From Theodoxus fluviatilis (Eukaryota > Mollusca > Gastropoda > Cycloneritida > Neritidae): a DNA stretch of 20,000 bases. The position numbers were made by a program, and so were the translations under genes. Within the stretch, counting starts at the first letter, position 1. Each line of letters starts with the position of its first letter. The stretch lies in assembly GCA_034096865.1 (NCBI GenBank), contig JAWQFJ010012078.1:70001-90000 (forward strand), written 5' to 3'. The notes under the pieces are model-generated. The model had not been told where the DNA came from and made no database searches. It worked only from the letters and a program-made list of their open reading frames with translations. Below, piece after piece: positions 1 through 8,533 of this stretch.

Positions 1-360
1 CACACATACACACACAAGCACACACACAGAGAGAGGCAAGCATGCACGCGAACACATACACATTAACAAGCACACACACGCATACACACGCATGCACATA
101 CTTGCACATGCACACACATATCTACACATACATGCGTATGCGCGTGCAAAACAAACACATTCACGCTCTGTTTTTACGTCCGTCCGTCCGTCCGTCCGTA
201 CACCCGTCTACCCGCCCGCCAGTCCGTCCGTCTGTTGTTCTGTCACCATCTCACTCTCTTTCTCTCATTTTCTCTCACGCACGCACGCACACACGCACAC
301 ACACGCACACACACACACACACACACACTCACACACACGTACACACACACACACGCATGA
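1..360. repeat. CA-rich compound microsatellite
   Basis: The sequence is dominated by (CA)n with scattered GCA, TACA and CGCA variants. It is purest at about 288-350 and continues to the left edge, so the true start lies outside the window. A CGTC-type tetranucleotide block interrupts it at 176-235. The long open frames here, which would encode His/Thr-rich peptides on the plus strand and Cys/Val-rich ones on the minus strand, are products of the dinucleotide repeat and not genes. Confidence 0.95.
176..235. repeat. CGTC/TCCG tetranucleotide tract
   Basis: Imperfect (CGTC)n, with CCCG and GTCT variants, lies between two CA-rich blocks. The complementary motif is GACG/ACGG, the same tetranucleotide class seen at 17517-17560 and 19315-19342. 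Confidence 0.85.
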
Positions 361-1052
361 GCGCGCATGCACGCAAACATGGAAGTGTTGTAAAGTGCAA
401 ATCTAGTCCACACGAGATTTCGCCTGCCGGCGATAAAGTCTCTAGCACAGTTCATATCACGTGATGAAAGGTTTCCGTCCGAAATATTCAAATAGAGGTC
501 ACACGAGAGAGTTGTGAGATAGCCCTCTGCTCCCTGACATACGCCGTTAAAGTAGTTCTGAGACTATTTCGCACAAAACTCATAAATTACGCTTGTTGAG
601 GCAACAAACAAGCGTTTATTCGATCAAATAAAATGCTTATGTTGAAATGGAAACAAGTTTTGACATCTGAATGATTTCTGTAAAAAGTGGAGGAAAACAA
701 GTATCCGGAGCGAACTTTGTGGACGCAATGCTGTAATTCGAAGGGTCAAGTCTATTACGTATTCATTGCAAACTGCGCCAGAGTCACTACTGACTCGGGT
801 TCACCGAATGGTAAAGTGCTAGAAAATGTGAAAGCATCGTGGACGTTTCCAGCTCTGACGCAGTTCCCTCGACATGGCCGTTGCTTAGCTACGTCACGTT
901 GTCAGGGCGGAATAGCTTTCGATGTGCCACGTGACCTCACTTTACGGTGCTTCTAACTCCGTCTAGTAGGTTCTCGTTGTTCGTGGAAGGCTATAAAGAC
1001 ATTTCAGTATTACTTCTATGCGAATGGCGCTGGCTAAAAACGCAGAAACTAC
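361..1052. other. Unassigned sequence, no supported gene
   Basis: This is moderately AT-rich unique sequence. An 89-codon open frame (687-956, plus) has no motif I recognise, no visible splice or promoter context, and a length expected by chance, so I do not call it a gene. The foldback element begins at its right edge. Confidence 0.6.
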
Positions 1053-1545
1053 AGCCGGCTCTTAACTGGTGTTTGCCAAGTCTTGGCAAATACTGGCCAT
1101 GAATTCGGTCAAATTTTGCCGGGTCTTGGGATATATTCGCTGAATATTTGGTCAAGTGTTCCGGTTCTTAATTGGTTTTAGCCAAGACTTGACAAATATT
1201 TGCCAAGACTTGGGTTACTGGCTCGACAGGTAATGCCAATAGATATTGGCGCGAGATATTCGTGAGACTCCCTCTGAGCACAATGATGGAAAAAAGCTGT
1301 CGCTTTGTTTACATTTACAGTCATTGCACTCTTATGGTATGGGCATGATACCGATCGATGCCATATTGCAAATATCCTTTGTTTGCGCTATTTTGGCTTG
1401 GTTTCGACAAGCTATTAAGAAGCTAAAGGTTTTCCAAGACTTGGCGAAATAGTTGCCAAATTGTTGCCGAATGTTTGCCAAGAAATAATTTGCCAAGACT
1501 TGGTGAATATTAGCCAAGATGTATTTGTCAATTAAGAACAGGCTT
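1053..1545. mobile_element. Foldback/MITE-like element with palindromic CCAAGACTTGG repeats
   Basis: The left end (1053-1069, AGCCGGCTCTTAACTGG) is an imperfect inverted match to the right end (1526-1545, reading AAGCCTGTTCTTAATTGAC on the minus strand). A third copy of the terminal motif sits inside at 1161-1175 in direct orientation. Both flanks are filled with variants of TTTGCCAAGACTTGGCAAA; the copy at 1072-1090 is a perfect 9+1+9 inverted repeat, and others lie near 1180-1215, 1434-1446 and 1490-1516. The middle (about 1220-1430) lacks them. No transposase frame is present, so if mobile it is non-autonomous. I could not identify a convincing target-site duplication. The assignment as a MITE or foldback element is an inference from structure. 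Confidence 0.6.
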
Positions 1546-2184
1546 ATCGCGCGCTGTGCGTACGCAGGGGCGCTGTGACCTTCTTCTCCTTACCTCCAGT
1601 GCTTAATGTGGCAGAGCGCCTCGGGGCGTTCGCCTTATGCAACGCGCAGCTGCACTGCTGCGCATTGTGGTGACTTCCAGCGGCGAACCCCCATTCTGAC
1701 TTTGTTCAGCCACCCCAAAACACCACGCGACGTTGGTTGTGATATTCAAGTCCAGAGTGTCGAATGATATTTTGATATCCCTGTTTTTCCTCGTTTTGAT
1801 CTTTATCCACAGATCGCTCTCATTTATTTATTCTGCACAGTCTAGCGTTTGAATCTGGTGCACTTGAACCCCGAGTTACTCGGGGATCCGTTTTGGGCCA
1901 CATTCTGTTCTAAACGGGCATCCTCTTGTCCGCTACCGGCCGCCACTGGTCTCCTATCAGATGCAAGCAGATGACGCTCAGTTAAGGGTCCTTAGAAGGG
2001 AGGAGGAGTTTACTCATAACATACTTTATCTGCGACAGTGAAAGTTTGAGACTGGTATTTTGGAATGGTGGGAGGAACTTTTACTTTGCTTTGATAATAA
2101 TGATCAATAGATGAGGACTTCATCACACTCTTCATCCCCGAAAGTCCCGCTGTGTCCCGAAAAAAATTGCCATGCATATGTGAG
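1546..2184. other. Unassigned sequence with one short hairpin
   Basis: No gene or known repeat is recognised. The only notable structure is a perfect 7-bp stem with a 3-base loop at 1869-1885 (CCCCGAGTTACTCGGGG), too small and isolated to interpret. Confidence 0.6.
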
Positions 2185-2710
2185 AGAGATTCGGGAAGGG
2201 AATCGGGGCTGAAGGACTGTATGTTTAAAAATATTCTTAGCTAATCTTGTTCGTTGTTTTTCACCCAGTACCCGAGCCTCACAGGAAAGGTGAGTATTTT
2301 CTGTGTGCGAGAATATGTTTTCATGAAGAAGAAAATAAAACGTTTCTGGGAAAACAAATTGTTTACCATGACATTCTTCAACGAGGTACTGCGTTCTAAA
2401 CCATATGGATCAGCATGAATTGTGGTCAAGAGGGATACTTTTTTTCCTTCTCCCACGTGTATGAGATTTAGAGTGTACCTGTGCTGCAGATAAGATGTCA
2501 GAGGGATTTGAGAAGGGAAATGGGGTTGAGGGTCTGCTTGTTTTTATAGATTCGGAGCTATTCTAGTATTTATTTTGTATGCCCATTTTTTGAGCCTCAC
2601 AGAAAAGATTATTACTTTCCATGTGAGAGGCACACGTTATCAAGGGATAGAAAATAAAACTTGTCTAATGGAAAAAGTTTTCATAATTTAATCATTATTT
2701 GAGGTACCCG
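2185..2710. repeat. Diverged tandem duplication, period about 310 bp
   Basis: Two copies of a stretch of about 215 bp lie at roughly 2185-2400 and 2497-2710. Shared anchors in the same order include GAGCCTCACAG (2274 and 2592), GAAAATAAAAC, and GAGGTAC (2393 and 2701). The offsets between anchors (about 308-318 bp) vary through small indels, and many substitutions separate the copies, so the duplication is old. No coding potential is shared between copies. Confidence 0.7.
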
Positions 2711-3128
2711 TTAAATTTTACAAGGCTGCCTTCTTCTACATGGGGTGAAAAGAGTTAAGTCGATGGAAACTAGACCCAGAATTCTAGTGTTGTCGTGCAT
2801 GCGTTTCGCAAGAAGTCTTGCAGTAGTAAGGACGGAATCTTTTTTTTCGCTCTCGAGACGAAATATATTAGCAAATGCACCGGCCGTTTTCTTTTTTGTT
2901 ATTTGAGGGTCGCTAAATAAATTCAGGCTTACGACGATTCGAATTATTCGTGTGCTGTTAAAAAATCCGCAATGCAATAATCTTCCACGTATTCTTTATT
3001 TACTGATGCTGTGGAAAAGAGATCAACAGTGTTCGATTTAGAAAATGGACCCTCTGCATAAACGATTGAAGCCGGCAAAAAATCCAATAAAGCCTCTTTT
3101 GGGTTCCTCAGCCATCGTTCTCGAGCCA
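2711..3128. other. Unassigned sequence, no supported gene
   Basis: Nothing recognisable. The short minus-strand open frames at 2711-2977 and 2944-3219 overlap each other and the neighbouring repeats and show no conserved motif. Confidence 0.55.
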
Positions 3129-3345
3129 AAAGGATGAGTTGGCTGTCAGAGCAAAGTGTTTCCTCAGTGTACTTTGTTTTTTCCATGATTAAAGCAATAA
3201 AGAAGGGGAAGTACCTCACGATGATTTCAAGTCAAAAAAATGAGATGGCTGTCGTATCAGAGTTTCTCCTCTGTGGACTGTTTTTCTCGAGGTGCTGTTT
3301 ATGTAGAAGCAAAGAGAGGGAAATGCACTTGAGGACGATGCGTTA
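3129..3345. repeat. Diverged tandem duplication, period about 106 bp
   Basis: GATGAGTTGGCTGTC at 3133-3147 corresponds to AATGAGATGGCTGTC at 3239-3253. The downstream parts correspond as well: an AGAAGGGGAAGTACCTCACGATG-like stretch near 3201 matches one near 3313. The two units are clearly homologous but diverged and carry small indels. The function is unknown. Confidence 0.65.
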
Positions 3346-3385
3346 TATTAAGCAAGAAAATCCTGTTTAATACGCGTGCAAGAGA

Positions 3386-3525
3386 AGTTTTAACATACAA
3401 AATCGAAGCCCTGCGAGGGACAGAGAAACGTGGGACCACAGGCGGGCATTGAACCCTCGACCTTTCGGTTAGGACCCGAAATCTCTACCAGCTGAGCTAC
3501 TTTTGTCTATTATGTGTTCTCCTGT
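3386..3525 (-). repeat. tRNA-derived repeat unit, copy 1
   Basis: This unit of about 140 bp contains the tRNA-like core at 3431-3506 plus flanks shared with the second unit at 3632-3775. The shared flanks are GTTTTAACAyAC on one side and TGTrTTCTCCT on the other. Similarity beyond the tRNA itself indicates that a larger unit, such as a tRNA-type SINE or a duplicated pseudogene segment, was copied. Confidence 0.65.
3431..3506 (-). pseudogene. tRNA-like sequence, Arg(CCT)-type anticodon, genomic CCA
   Basis: On the minus strand the D-arm reads TAGCTCAGCTGGTAGAG, a good box A. The anticodon stem TTCGG/CCGAA is perfect around the loop GTCCTAA, giving anticodon CCT. The T-arm GAGGG/CCCGC has one mismatch and the loop TTCAATG, and box B is degenerate (GGTTCAATGCC). 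The acceptor stem ACAAAAG/CTGTGGT pairs at only five of seven positions. The discriminator C is followed directly by CCA in the DNA (3431-3433). Animal nuclear tRNA genes normally lack an encoded CCA, so together with the damaged acceptor stem this looks like a reverse-transcribed or SINE-derived tRNA relic. A functional gene is possible but less likely. Confidence 0.65.
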
Positions 3526-3631
3526 CAACATTGCCGTAACCGTTCGGAGAACTCAGATCCAAATTTAGTCTTCCCCAACTGGTCTTGAGGTCTTTCCCTA
3601 GTCACCCAATTTTGCAGGAAATAAAAGATAC

Positions 3632-3775
3632 GTTTTAACACACGGAGCTGAAGTTCAGAGAGAGAGAAAAAAATTGTTGGGACCACAGGCGGAGACGGGA
3701 CCCGCGATCTTTCGGTTCTCGCCGGAAATGTTCTAGCAGCTGAGCTACCATGGTCCGTGTTGTATTCTCCTCTCT
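3632..3775 (-). repeat. tRNA-derived repeat unit, copy 2
   Basis: The second unit has the same order of flank, tRNA-like core and flank as copy 1, offset by about 245-248 bp. The two units lie head-to-tail on the minus strand. Divergence is substantial, so this is either an old tandem duplication or two independent insertions of one family. Confidence 0.65.
3678..3754 (-). pseudogene. tRNA-like sequence, degenerate anticodon arm, genomic CCA
   Basis: On the minus strand the acceptor stem ACCATGG/CTGTGGT pairs at all seven positions, allowing G-T pairs. The D-arm TAGCTCAGCTGCTAGAA is recognisable. The T-stem GCGGG/TCCGC pairs at four of five positions, but the T-loop TCCCGTC has lost the canonical TTC. 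The anticodon stem TTCCG/CCGAA has a C-C mismatch, and the loop GCGAGAA would give GAG with C rather than T at position 33. A DNA-encoded CCA (3678-3680) follows discriminator C, as in copy 1. It is very unlikely to be a working tRNA gene. Confidence 0.65.
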
Positions 3776-3939
3776 ACTCTACGTACAGTAAGTCTTTAAT
3801 TAATTTACTCCAGAGCTCATATTGCATCCTATTACGTAGGGAAATGTGGTACTGCTACTTGCATTTCTACCACCCAGACTGCAATATGATTCACGGACAA
3901 ACTTAGGCCTTAATCAGTGTCCTCATACACACATTAAAA

Positions 3940-4200
3940 CAAACTAATGCACACACAGCACAATATACTCATTCACGCACACGACACTCCAGTACTCACG
4001 TGTGCGACCGCACAGATACAAACCTCATGCATGCATGTTCGCACGTACGTGCAAATGCACTGCACAGGCACTCACATGCAAACACAAACACACGTGCAAA
4101 TGCACTGCACAGGCACTCACATGCAAACACAAATGCACTGCACAGGCACTCACATGCAAACACAAACACACGTGCACGCGCGAGCACGAATGCATCATCC
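3940..4200. repeat. CA-rich tract with 45-bp minisatellite
   Basis: A CA/GCA-rich region holds about three units of a minisatellite at 4048-4176. Two full units begin CGTGCAAATGCACTGCACAG (4048 and 4093). A third begins after an internal deletion at about 4132. Each unit contains the self-complementary TGCACTGCA and a CACATGCAAACACAAACACA tail. Open frames in all directions here are repeat products. Confidence 0.85.
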
Positions 4201-4332
4201 CAAAAAGTTTTGTCACGAGACCCCCGCCCCAGAATGCTTCCTCTAAAGGAAATGTTTTGTGTTCATCTGTACTTTTTCGCATGCAAGGGTGGATTCCTCG
4301 GGAGAAAATCTCCAAAAATAAACAAATCACAC

Positions 4333-4552
4333 CATTAAATCAACATTCCATCTCGGCTCATTGAAGAGAAAGAGACAGGGATTCTTCCAGCGATGAGGGC
4401 CGCCGTTAGGCCGAGCAGTTCCAAAAGAATTTGCTGCCTCGAATGCACCGGGAATGAAGGCAGCATCAAATTGCTGCATATCAGCATCAATCATTGCTGA
4501 ATACACATCACGCACGTTCTGCAGAGCCGCAGTGTGTTTGATCTGGAAGTTT
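4333..4552 (-). CDS. Candidate internal exon, unidentified
   Basis: A minus-strand open frame through 4327-4749 contains a stretch of mixed, protein-like composition at its C-terminal end (residues about 66-138; for example LQNVRDVYSAMIDADMQQFD and FIPGAFEAANSFGTARPNGG). It is preceded by a pyrimidine-rich acceptor-like sequence (TTATTCTTCTCACACAG, minus strand), suggesting an exon start at 4552. A GTGTGA donor-like site could end it at 4333. The upstream part of the open frame translates the G19 tract (Pro-rich) and is surely not coding. I recognise no family. It could be a host exon, a gene relic or chance; there are no flanking exons to support it. Confidence 0.2.
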
Positions 4553-4636
4553 CTGTGTGAGAAGAATAATCTATTTGTTTGCTTATCCGCAGTCCGATCG
4601 ATGGCGTTCTGCTCATTACCTGATCTGTACAGCTTT

Positions 4637-4655
4637 GGGGGGGGGGGGGGGGGGG
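4637..4655 (+). repeat. G19 homopolymer
   Basis: Nineteen consecutive G residues lie between TTT and ATTT. Runs of this length are unstable in replication and sequencing, so the exact count may be an assembly estimate. Confidence 0.95.
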
Positions 4656-4861
4656 ATTTCTGTAGGGTTGTGGTCGTCAATACTTGCGTCGGCGTTCTTG
4701 AATTATGGAACAGAAGAAAAAAGTATTGTGAGGCTGCTGGAACCTGCAAATTGCGTTTTTATCGAAATTCAATAGGCTGACTGCAGCACGGAAATGTTCC
4801 CCTTGAAAACACGATAGAGTGCCATACAAACAAAGTGGTAATCGGGGATGAAGTCTTAAGT

Positions 4862-4916
<55 letters not shown>

Positions 4917-5030
4917 ACGTGCAGGTGAGTGTGTGTGTGTATGTGTGTGTGCGTATGTGTGTGTGTGTGTGTGTGTGTGCGCGCGCACGTGTGCGCGTGT
5001 GCGCGAGTGTCTGTGCGTTCGTGCGTGTGT

Positions 5031-5074
<44 letters not shown>

Positions 5075-5090
5075 CTGTCTCCTTGCCTGC
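4862..5090. repeat. (GT)n microsatellite
   Basis: Near-perfect (GT)n runs at 4862-4911 and 5036-5073 are joined by GT-rich variants containing GCGCGCGCACGTGTGCGCG-like segments around 4978-5000. Alternating purine-pyrimidine sequence of this kind is known to favour Z-DNA. Confidence 0.95.
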
Positions 5091-5094
5091 ATGC

Positions 5095-5095
<1 letters not shown>

Positions 5096-5144
<49 letters not shown>

Positions 5145-5229
5145 AATATATAGAGAGAGAAAAAGAGAGAGAGAGACAAAGATAGAGAGAGAGAGAAAGA
5201 GATAGAGAGAGAGAAAGAGAGAGAGAGAA
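5096..5229. repeat. (GA)n microsatellite
   Basis: Interrupted (GA)n with occasional A and ATATA insertions follows the (GT)n array after a 20-bp gap. The purine strand is the plus strand for about 130 bp. Confidence 0.95.
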
Positions 5230-5690
5230 CTTGATTTCCACGGTGATCAAACCCTTGTATTCTTGTGTTAGATATACCACAACATATTTAGAGGTAATGA
5301 ATTATTGGATTCCACATTAAATAACATAGGCATAACATGGGTATATCTCCTAACATCAACTTCGTCAATAATGATCTGCCGAGAAGCTAGGCAGATATCG
5401 TTCCCAATAAATCAGGTGTGACATCAGTGCCCTCGCAGATACCCAGTAATACTTCTGGTTGAGAAGAAGCAAAACGGGTTTAACACTCTGCTTGACAAGA
5501 AAGCAACTCTAGAAGCCGCTTAGCTCCGAACGCTGCTACTGCTAGCCACAAGCGACAGCACACGTGCGCTCTGATCACTGTGTTGGAGTCTTGCTGTTGT
5601 TGACTGCTCAAGAGTTCAACCACCTACTGGTGAATCTTGCTTTTGATTTCACCGGGAAAGGAGGAACGAGGGATCAAACTTTGCAGCGTG
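5230..5690. other. Unassigned sequence, no supported gene
   Basis: No open frame or repeat worth calling is present. The right part runs directly into the left arm of the inverted repeat at 5691. Confidence 0.55.
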
Positions 5691-5882
5691 TCCAGCCCTT
5701 TCCTTAACAATCTCTCAGACAGCTGCAGAAGACCGGCAGGGCACCCATGGTTTTAAGAGATTAGTCAGTTTATAAAACCACTGATGCCTTGGCGGTCTTC
5801 CGCAGCTATCTGTCTGAGAGCTTGCCAAGGACAGGGCTGGCCATTTACATTATTTATATAAATCGACTAATCTCTCAAATTT
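5691..5882. repeat. Interleaved inverted repeats (A-B-A'-B')
   Basis: Arm A (5691-5754) is complementary to arm A' (5774-5841), with about 53 of 64 positions matching and one 4-base insertion. The 19-base spacer could form the loop of a long imperfect hairpin. The spacer and its edge (B, about 5753-5770, containing AAGAGATTAGTC) are also inversely repeated at B' (5860-5882, GACTAATCTCTC). A-A' and B-B' are interleaved and cannot both form as a simple nested hairpin. No coding frame is present. It may be a decayed foldback transposon or a hairpin-forming locus. Confidence 0.75.
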
Positions 5883-6068
5883 ACTGAAGCCTTCCCGGTC
5901 GCAATTTCTTTATTTGGAAAATCTCGCGATACCGTTCGCGGCCACACACCATCTGTGTCACGATCAATCATTGATTCAGTGTGTCTGCATGAAAGCAGAC
6001 GATATATTCAATTCACATTACAAACATTTAAGGTTTGTTCACTTGTCATGCCCATACTCTAGAAATTG

Positions 6069-6440
6069 TCAGAATTCACTCCCTGGCCATGTTCTGATCA
6101 AAGTATAATGGATTTGGCGTGTACCACATGGCTGCACACGAATGTCTTCCTCTAGATGGTCTCTCGGGAGCACAGGACACCGGTGTGCTGTCATCTCTGA
6201 TGAATGCGCATAATGGCCTTGGAGACGGAATTCCGAGGCGCACAAGTGACCACAGGTGGGGCAAGGAACGCAAGACGTCAGCTCAGGGGTAGGGGTAAAG
6301 GCGGCTCTGTGCCGTCGCTCTCTTGCAGAAGCAAGGCGACTGCAGCGGTCTCCTGCAATGGTGGTGGCTGCCTTCGCCTGTGTGCGCCAGGCACTTCGAT
6401 CGGAGCCCGCAGTTTCAAGCTGACGGAGAACGAAAGCCAC
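6069..6440 (-). pseudogene. Non-LTR retrotransposon ORF2 C-terminal fragment
   Basis: The minus-strand frame of about 123 residues begins with a DRSAWRTQ motif (residues about 14-21), then a basic Arg/Ala-rich stretch (about 22-50). A zinc-knuckle or C2H2-like motif follows, CPTCGHLCASEFRLQGHYAH (about 59-78), with spacing C-X2-C-X12-H-X2-H. In non-LTR retrotransposons of many invertebrates the reverse-transcriptase ORF ends with a DR-x-x-W-R motif, a basic linker and a CPxCGRxCxSxxGLxSHxRTH finger, and this matches that order. The usual second-His spacing (X3) is one residue short. The upstream frame is closed by a stop within about 10 bases of 6440, so the reverse-transcriptase domain is missing. 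That fits a 5'-truncated insertion, typical of these elements. Family assignment within the non-LTR group is not possible from this piece. Confidence 0.65.
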
Positions 6441-7442
6441 AGCTCATTTAAATACGTTGTGTGGTCGTCAGGCCACTTCCTGGCCGCCGATGAAAACAAA
6501 ATTTATGTACGTGACAAGCACGAACCCATCTGATTGGTTGTTTGCAAAAACTTTTCTTGCCAGTGGCAAAAACATAGTTGAAACCGTTGGCAACTCGGTG
6601 GATGGATGAACGGATATTGTTTTACTGCCTATCAGCCTTTGTAGGCTATGTAAGGCCATTAAGCACGAAAATCACTGTAACAATTCGGAGATAACGCAAA
6701 TCAAGTCACGGTGTCCCTAGTTATTCGTCTCTTACGAATCGCGTTGGGAGACGCGTTGGGTCAATTTTTGCCCCGAACCCACAGGGGGATTGGCAGCTCG
6801 ACAGAAATGTTTCTTTTGCGACTTGCGAACGCCATCTTGGAAATGCCAGTGGAAACTTGCCAGAAAATTTGCCACGTTTGAGGACGCCCTTATTCTGGAA
6901 AGTCATTTGGGAACACTCCGGTGGTCCAAGCGCTTCTTTAAAAGTGTGCTCTTGTACTGCTGTCAGTCGCTGTCATGACTTCCAAGCAAAAGGAGCTGCC
7001 TGGTTAGAATGGAGAATCTGATTAATCCCTAGAATTATGTCAGACTCTGCATACCAAAATCAGTCGTCTGTTCCCTTACACCATGTCCAGAAAACTGCAA
7101 ACAACAGTAGACGGGTTAAATGGTCTAATTTGATATTTTCATTATTTGGGTTCATACATCCTCGTATCTATTACAAGAGACTGCCTCTGTAGATAATTCA
7201 AGGTCTAAGCGTATGTGATCATGAACTTTAATAAGCTGTAATGACCTTTAAACGACGAATCAAAACAACGGAGACAGAGTAAGGAAAAATGTGTACCTCG
7301 TATCCCTGAAGTCGTATTGTATCTTGTCTGGTGTATTCTTCTGAGGGAGGAGGAATCAATGTTGCATCGGAATTCAGTGCATTTTGACTGGTATTTATGT
7401 GCACACCATCAGAAATCTTCAAGGAAGGCAATGCCGTTTTAG
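6441..7442. other. Unassigned sequence with a dispersed-repeat fragment
   Basis: No supported gene is present. Positions 6723-6755 match 16446-16478 at about 26 of 33 positions, suggesting a dispersed repeat. The remaining short open frames on either strand carry no recognisable motif. Confidence 0.55.
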
Positions 7443-8533
7443 CAACACCCTTCACCAGTTGACATCACACCCGTTTTTCTTATCAAAGAAAAGCAAGTCA
7501 CTCGCGCAAAGCTCATTCTGGGCCTGTCAGGCTGTGAAGAATTAGGCCTGATACACCGTATTGATATTCATGAAGACGAGACATTGTCTTCATTCGCTGA
7601 TTTTTTCAGGGGCCTTTGGTGCATGAATGACAGATATACAATCAGGGTTGACCCGGCAGTGTCTCCTGTTGTCCATGCCCCAGAAAGGTCCCGGCGGCTC
7701 TTAGTGATGCTCTGCAGAAGGAACTGCAGCGGATGGAAAATGAGCAAGTGATTGAGAAAGTGGACTACCCCACGGACTTTGTGAACTCGCTGGTTATGGT
7801 GGAAAGGAAGGGAGGCGGCCTGAGACTGTGGTTGGATCCACGTGATCTGAACAGAGTTATTCGTCGTGAGCATTACCATCTGCCGACAATTGAAGAGATA
7901 GCGAGCAGACAAAGCGGGAAAAAGGTCTTCAGTGTGATTGATGCCAATTCGGCTTTCTGGCAAATCAAACTAGACAAAAGGAGCTCTGATCTTACCACTT
8001 TCAGCAATCCTTTTGGCAGGTACAAGTTCCTGCGTCGTCCGTTTGGCCTCAACTCATCTGCCGAAGTTTTCGCCAAGAGATTTAATCAAGCTTTTGAGAA
8101 CATTACTGGAATGAAAACCTACATGGACGAAATGCTGATTGCAGGACACAGTCGAGGAGCACGACCAGAAATGAAAGACAGTGCTGCAGAGAGTCAGAGA
8201 GAAGGGAATCAAGTTGAAACCTTCAAAGTACAGCTTGAGAGTGAACGTGATGAAATTTGTCGGTCACTCCATCACAGCAAACGGGCTAAAACCGGACACC
8301 AGCAAGATTGAGGCCATTCAGCAAATGCCTTCTCCGACAACTTGCAAGGAGTTGGAGCATTTTCTAGGTATGATCAATTGCCTTGGGAAATTTCTGCCCA
8401 ACCTGTCGGTGGTTATTGCACCACTTAGGGATCTGCTCAAGCGAGAAAGAGTGGCAATGGCTGGAGCAACACAAAAATGTCGTGGAAGAACTAAAAAACT
8501 CGTGAACTCATCACTCATCATTCGACTGATTTC
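7443..8533 (+). pseudogene. pol: Ty3/gypsy LTR-retrotransposon pol fragment (reverse transcriptase), broken
   Basis: The translated sequence matches the gypsy-type pol order. A linker with LGLSGCEELGL comes first (frame of 7443-7681). Reverse-transcriptase motifs follow (frame of 7682-8150): LWLDPRDLN, REHYHLPTIEEI, motif A VFSVIDANSAFWQ with its Asp at 7940-7942, and FGRYKFLRRPFGLNSS. The active-site box reads YMDE at 8120-8131, where the family has YxDD, so the second catalytic Asp is replaced by Glu. The thumb region follows in a third frame (8151-8447: FVGHSITANGLKPDTSKIEA, ELEHFLGMINCLGKFLPNL), then a few codons in a fourth. Frameshifts fall near 7681, 8149 and 8447, and an in-frame TGA lies at 8172-8174. 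RNase H, integrase, gag and LTRs are absent, so this is a dead, truncated copy. Confidence 0.92.

Noticed and set aside
42..491. His/Thr-rich (+) and Cys/Val-rich (-) frames at the left edge
   Set aside because: Products of the CA microsatellite.
687..956. 89-codon plus-strand ORF
   Set aside because: No motif, no splice sites, no promoter signals; likely chance.
4856..5280. Frames of HTHT, SLSL or RERE type
   Set aside because: Products of the (GT)n and (GA)n arrays.
6204..6533. 109-codon plus-strand ORF
   Set aside because: It is antisense to the non-LTR retrotransposon tail, which has recognisable motifs.
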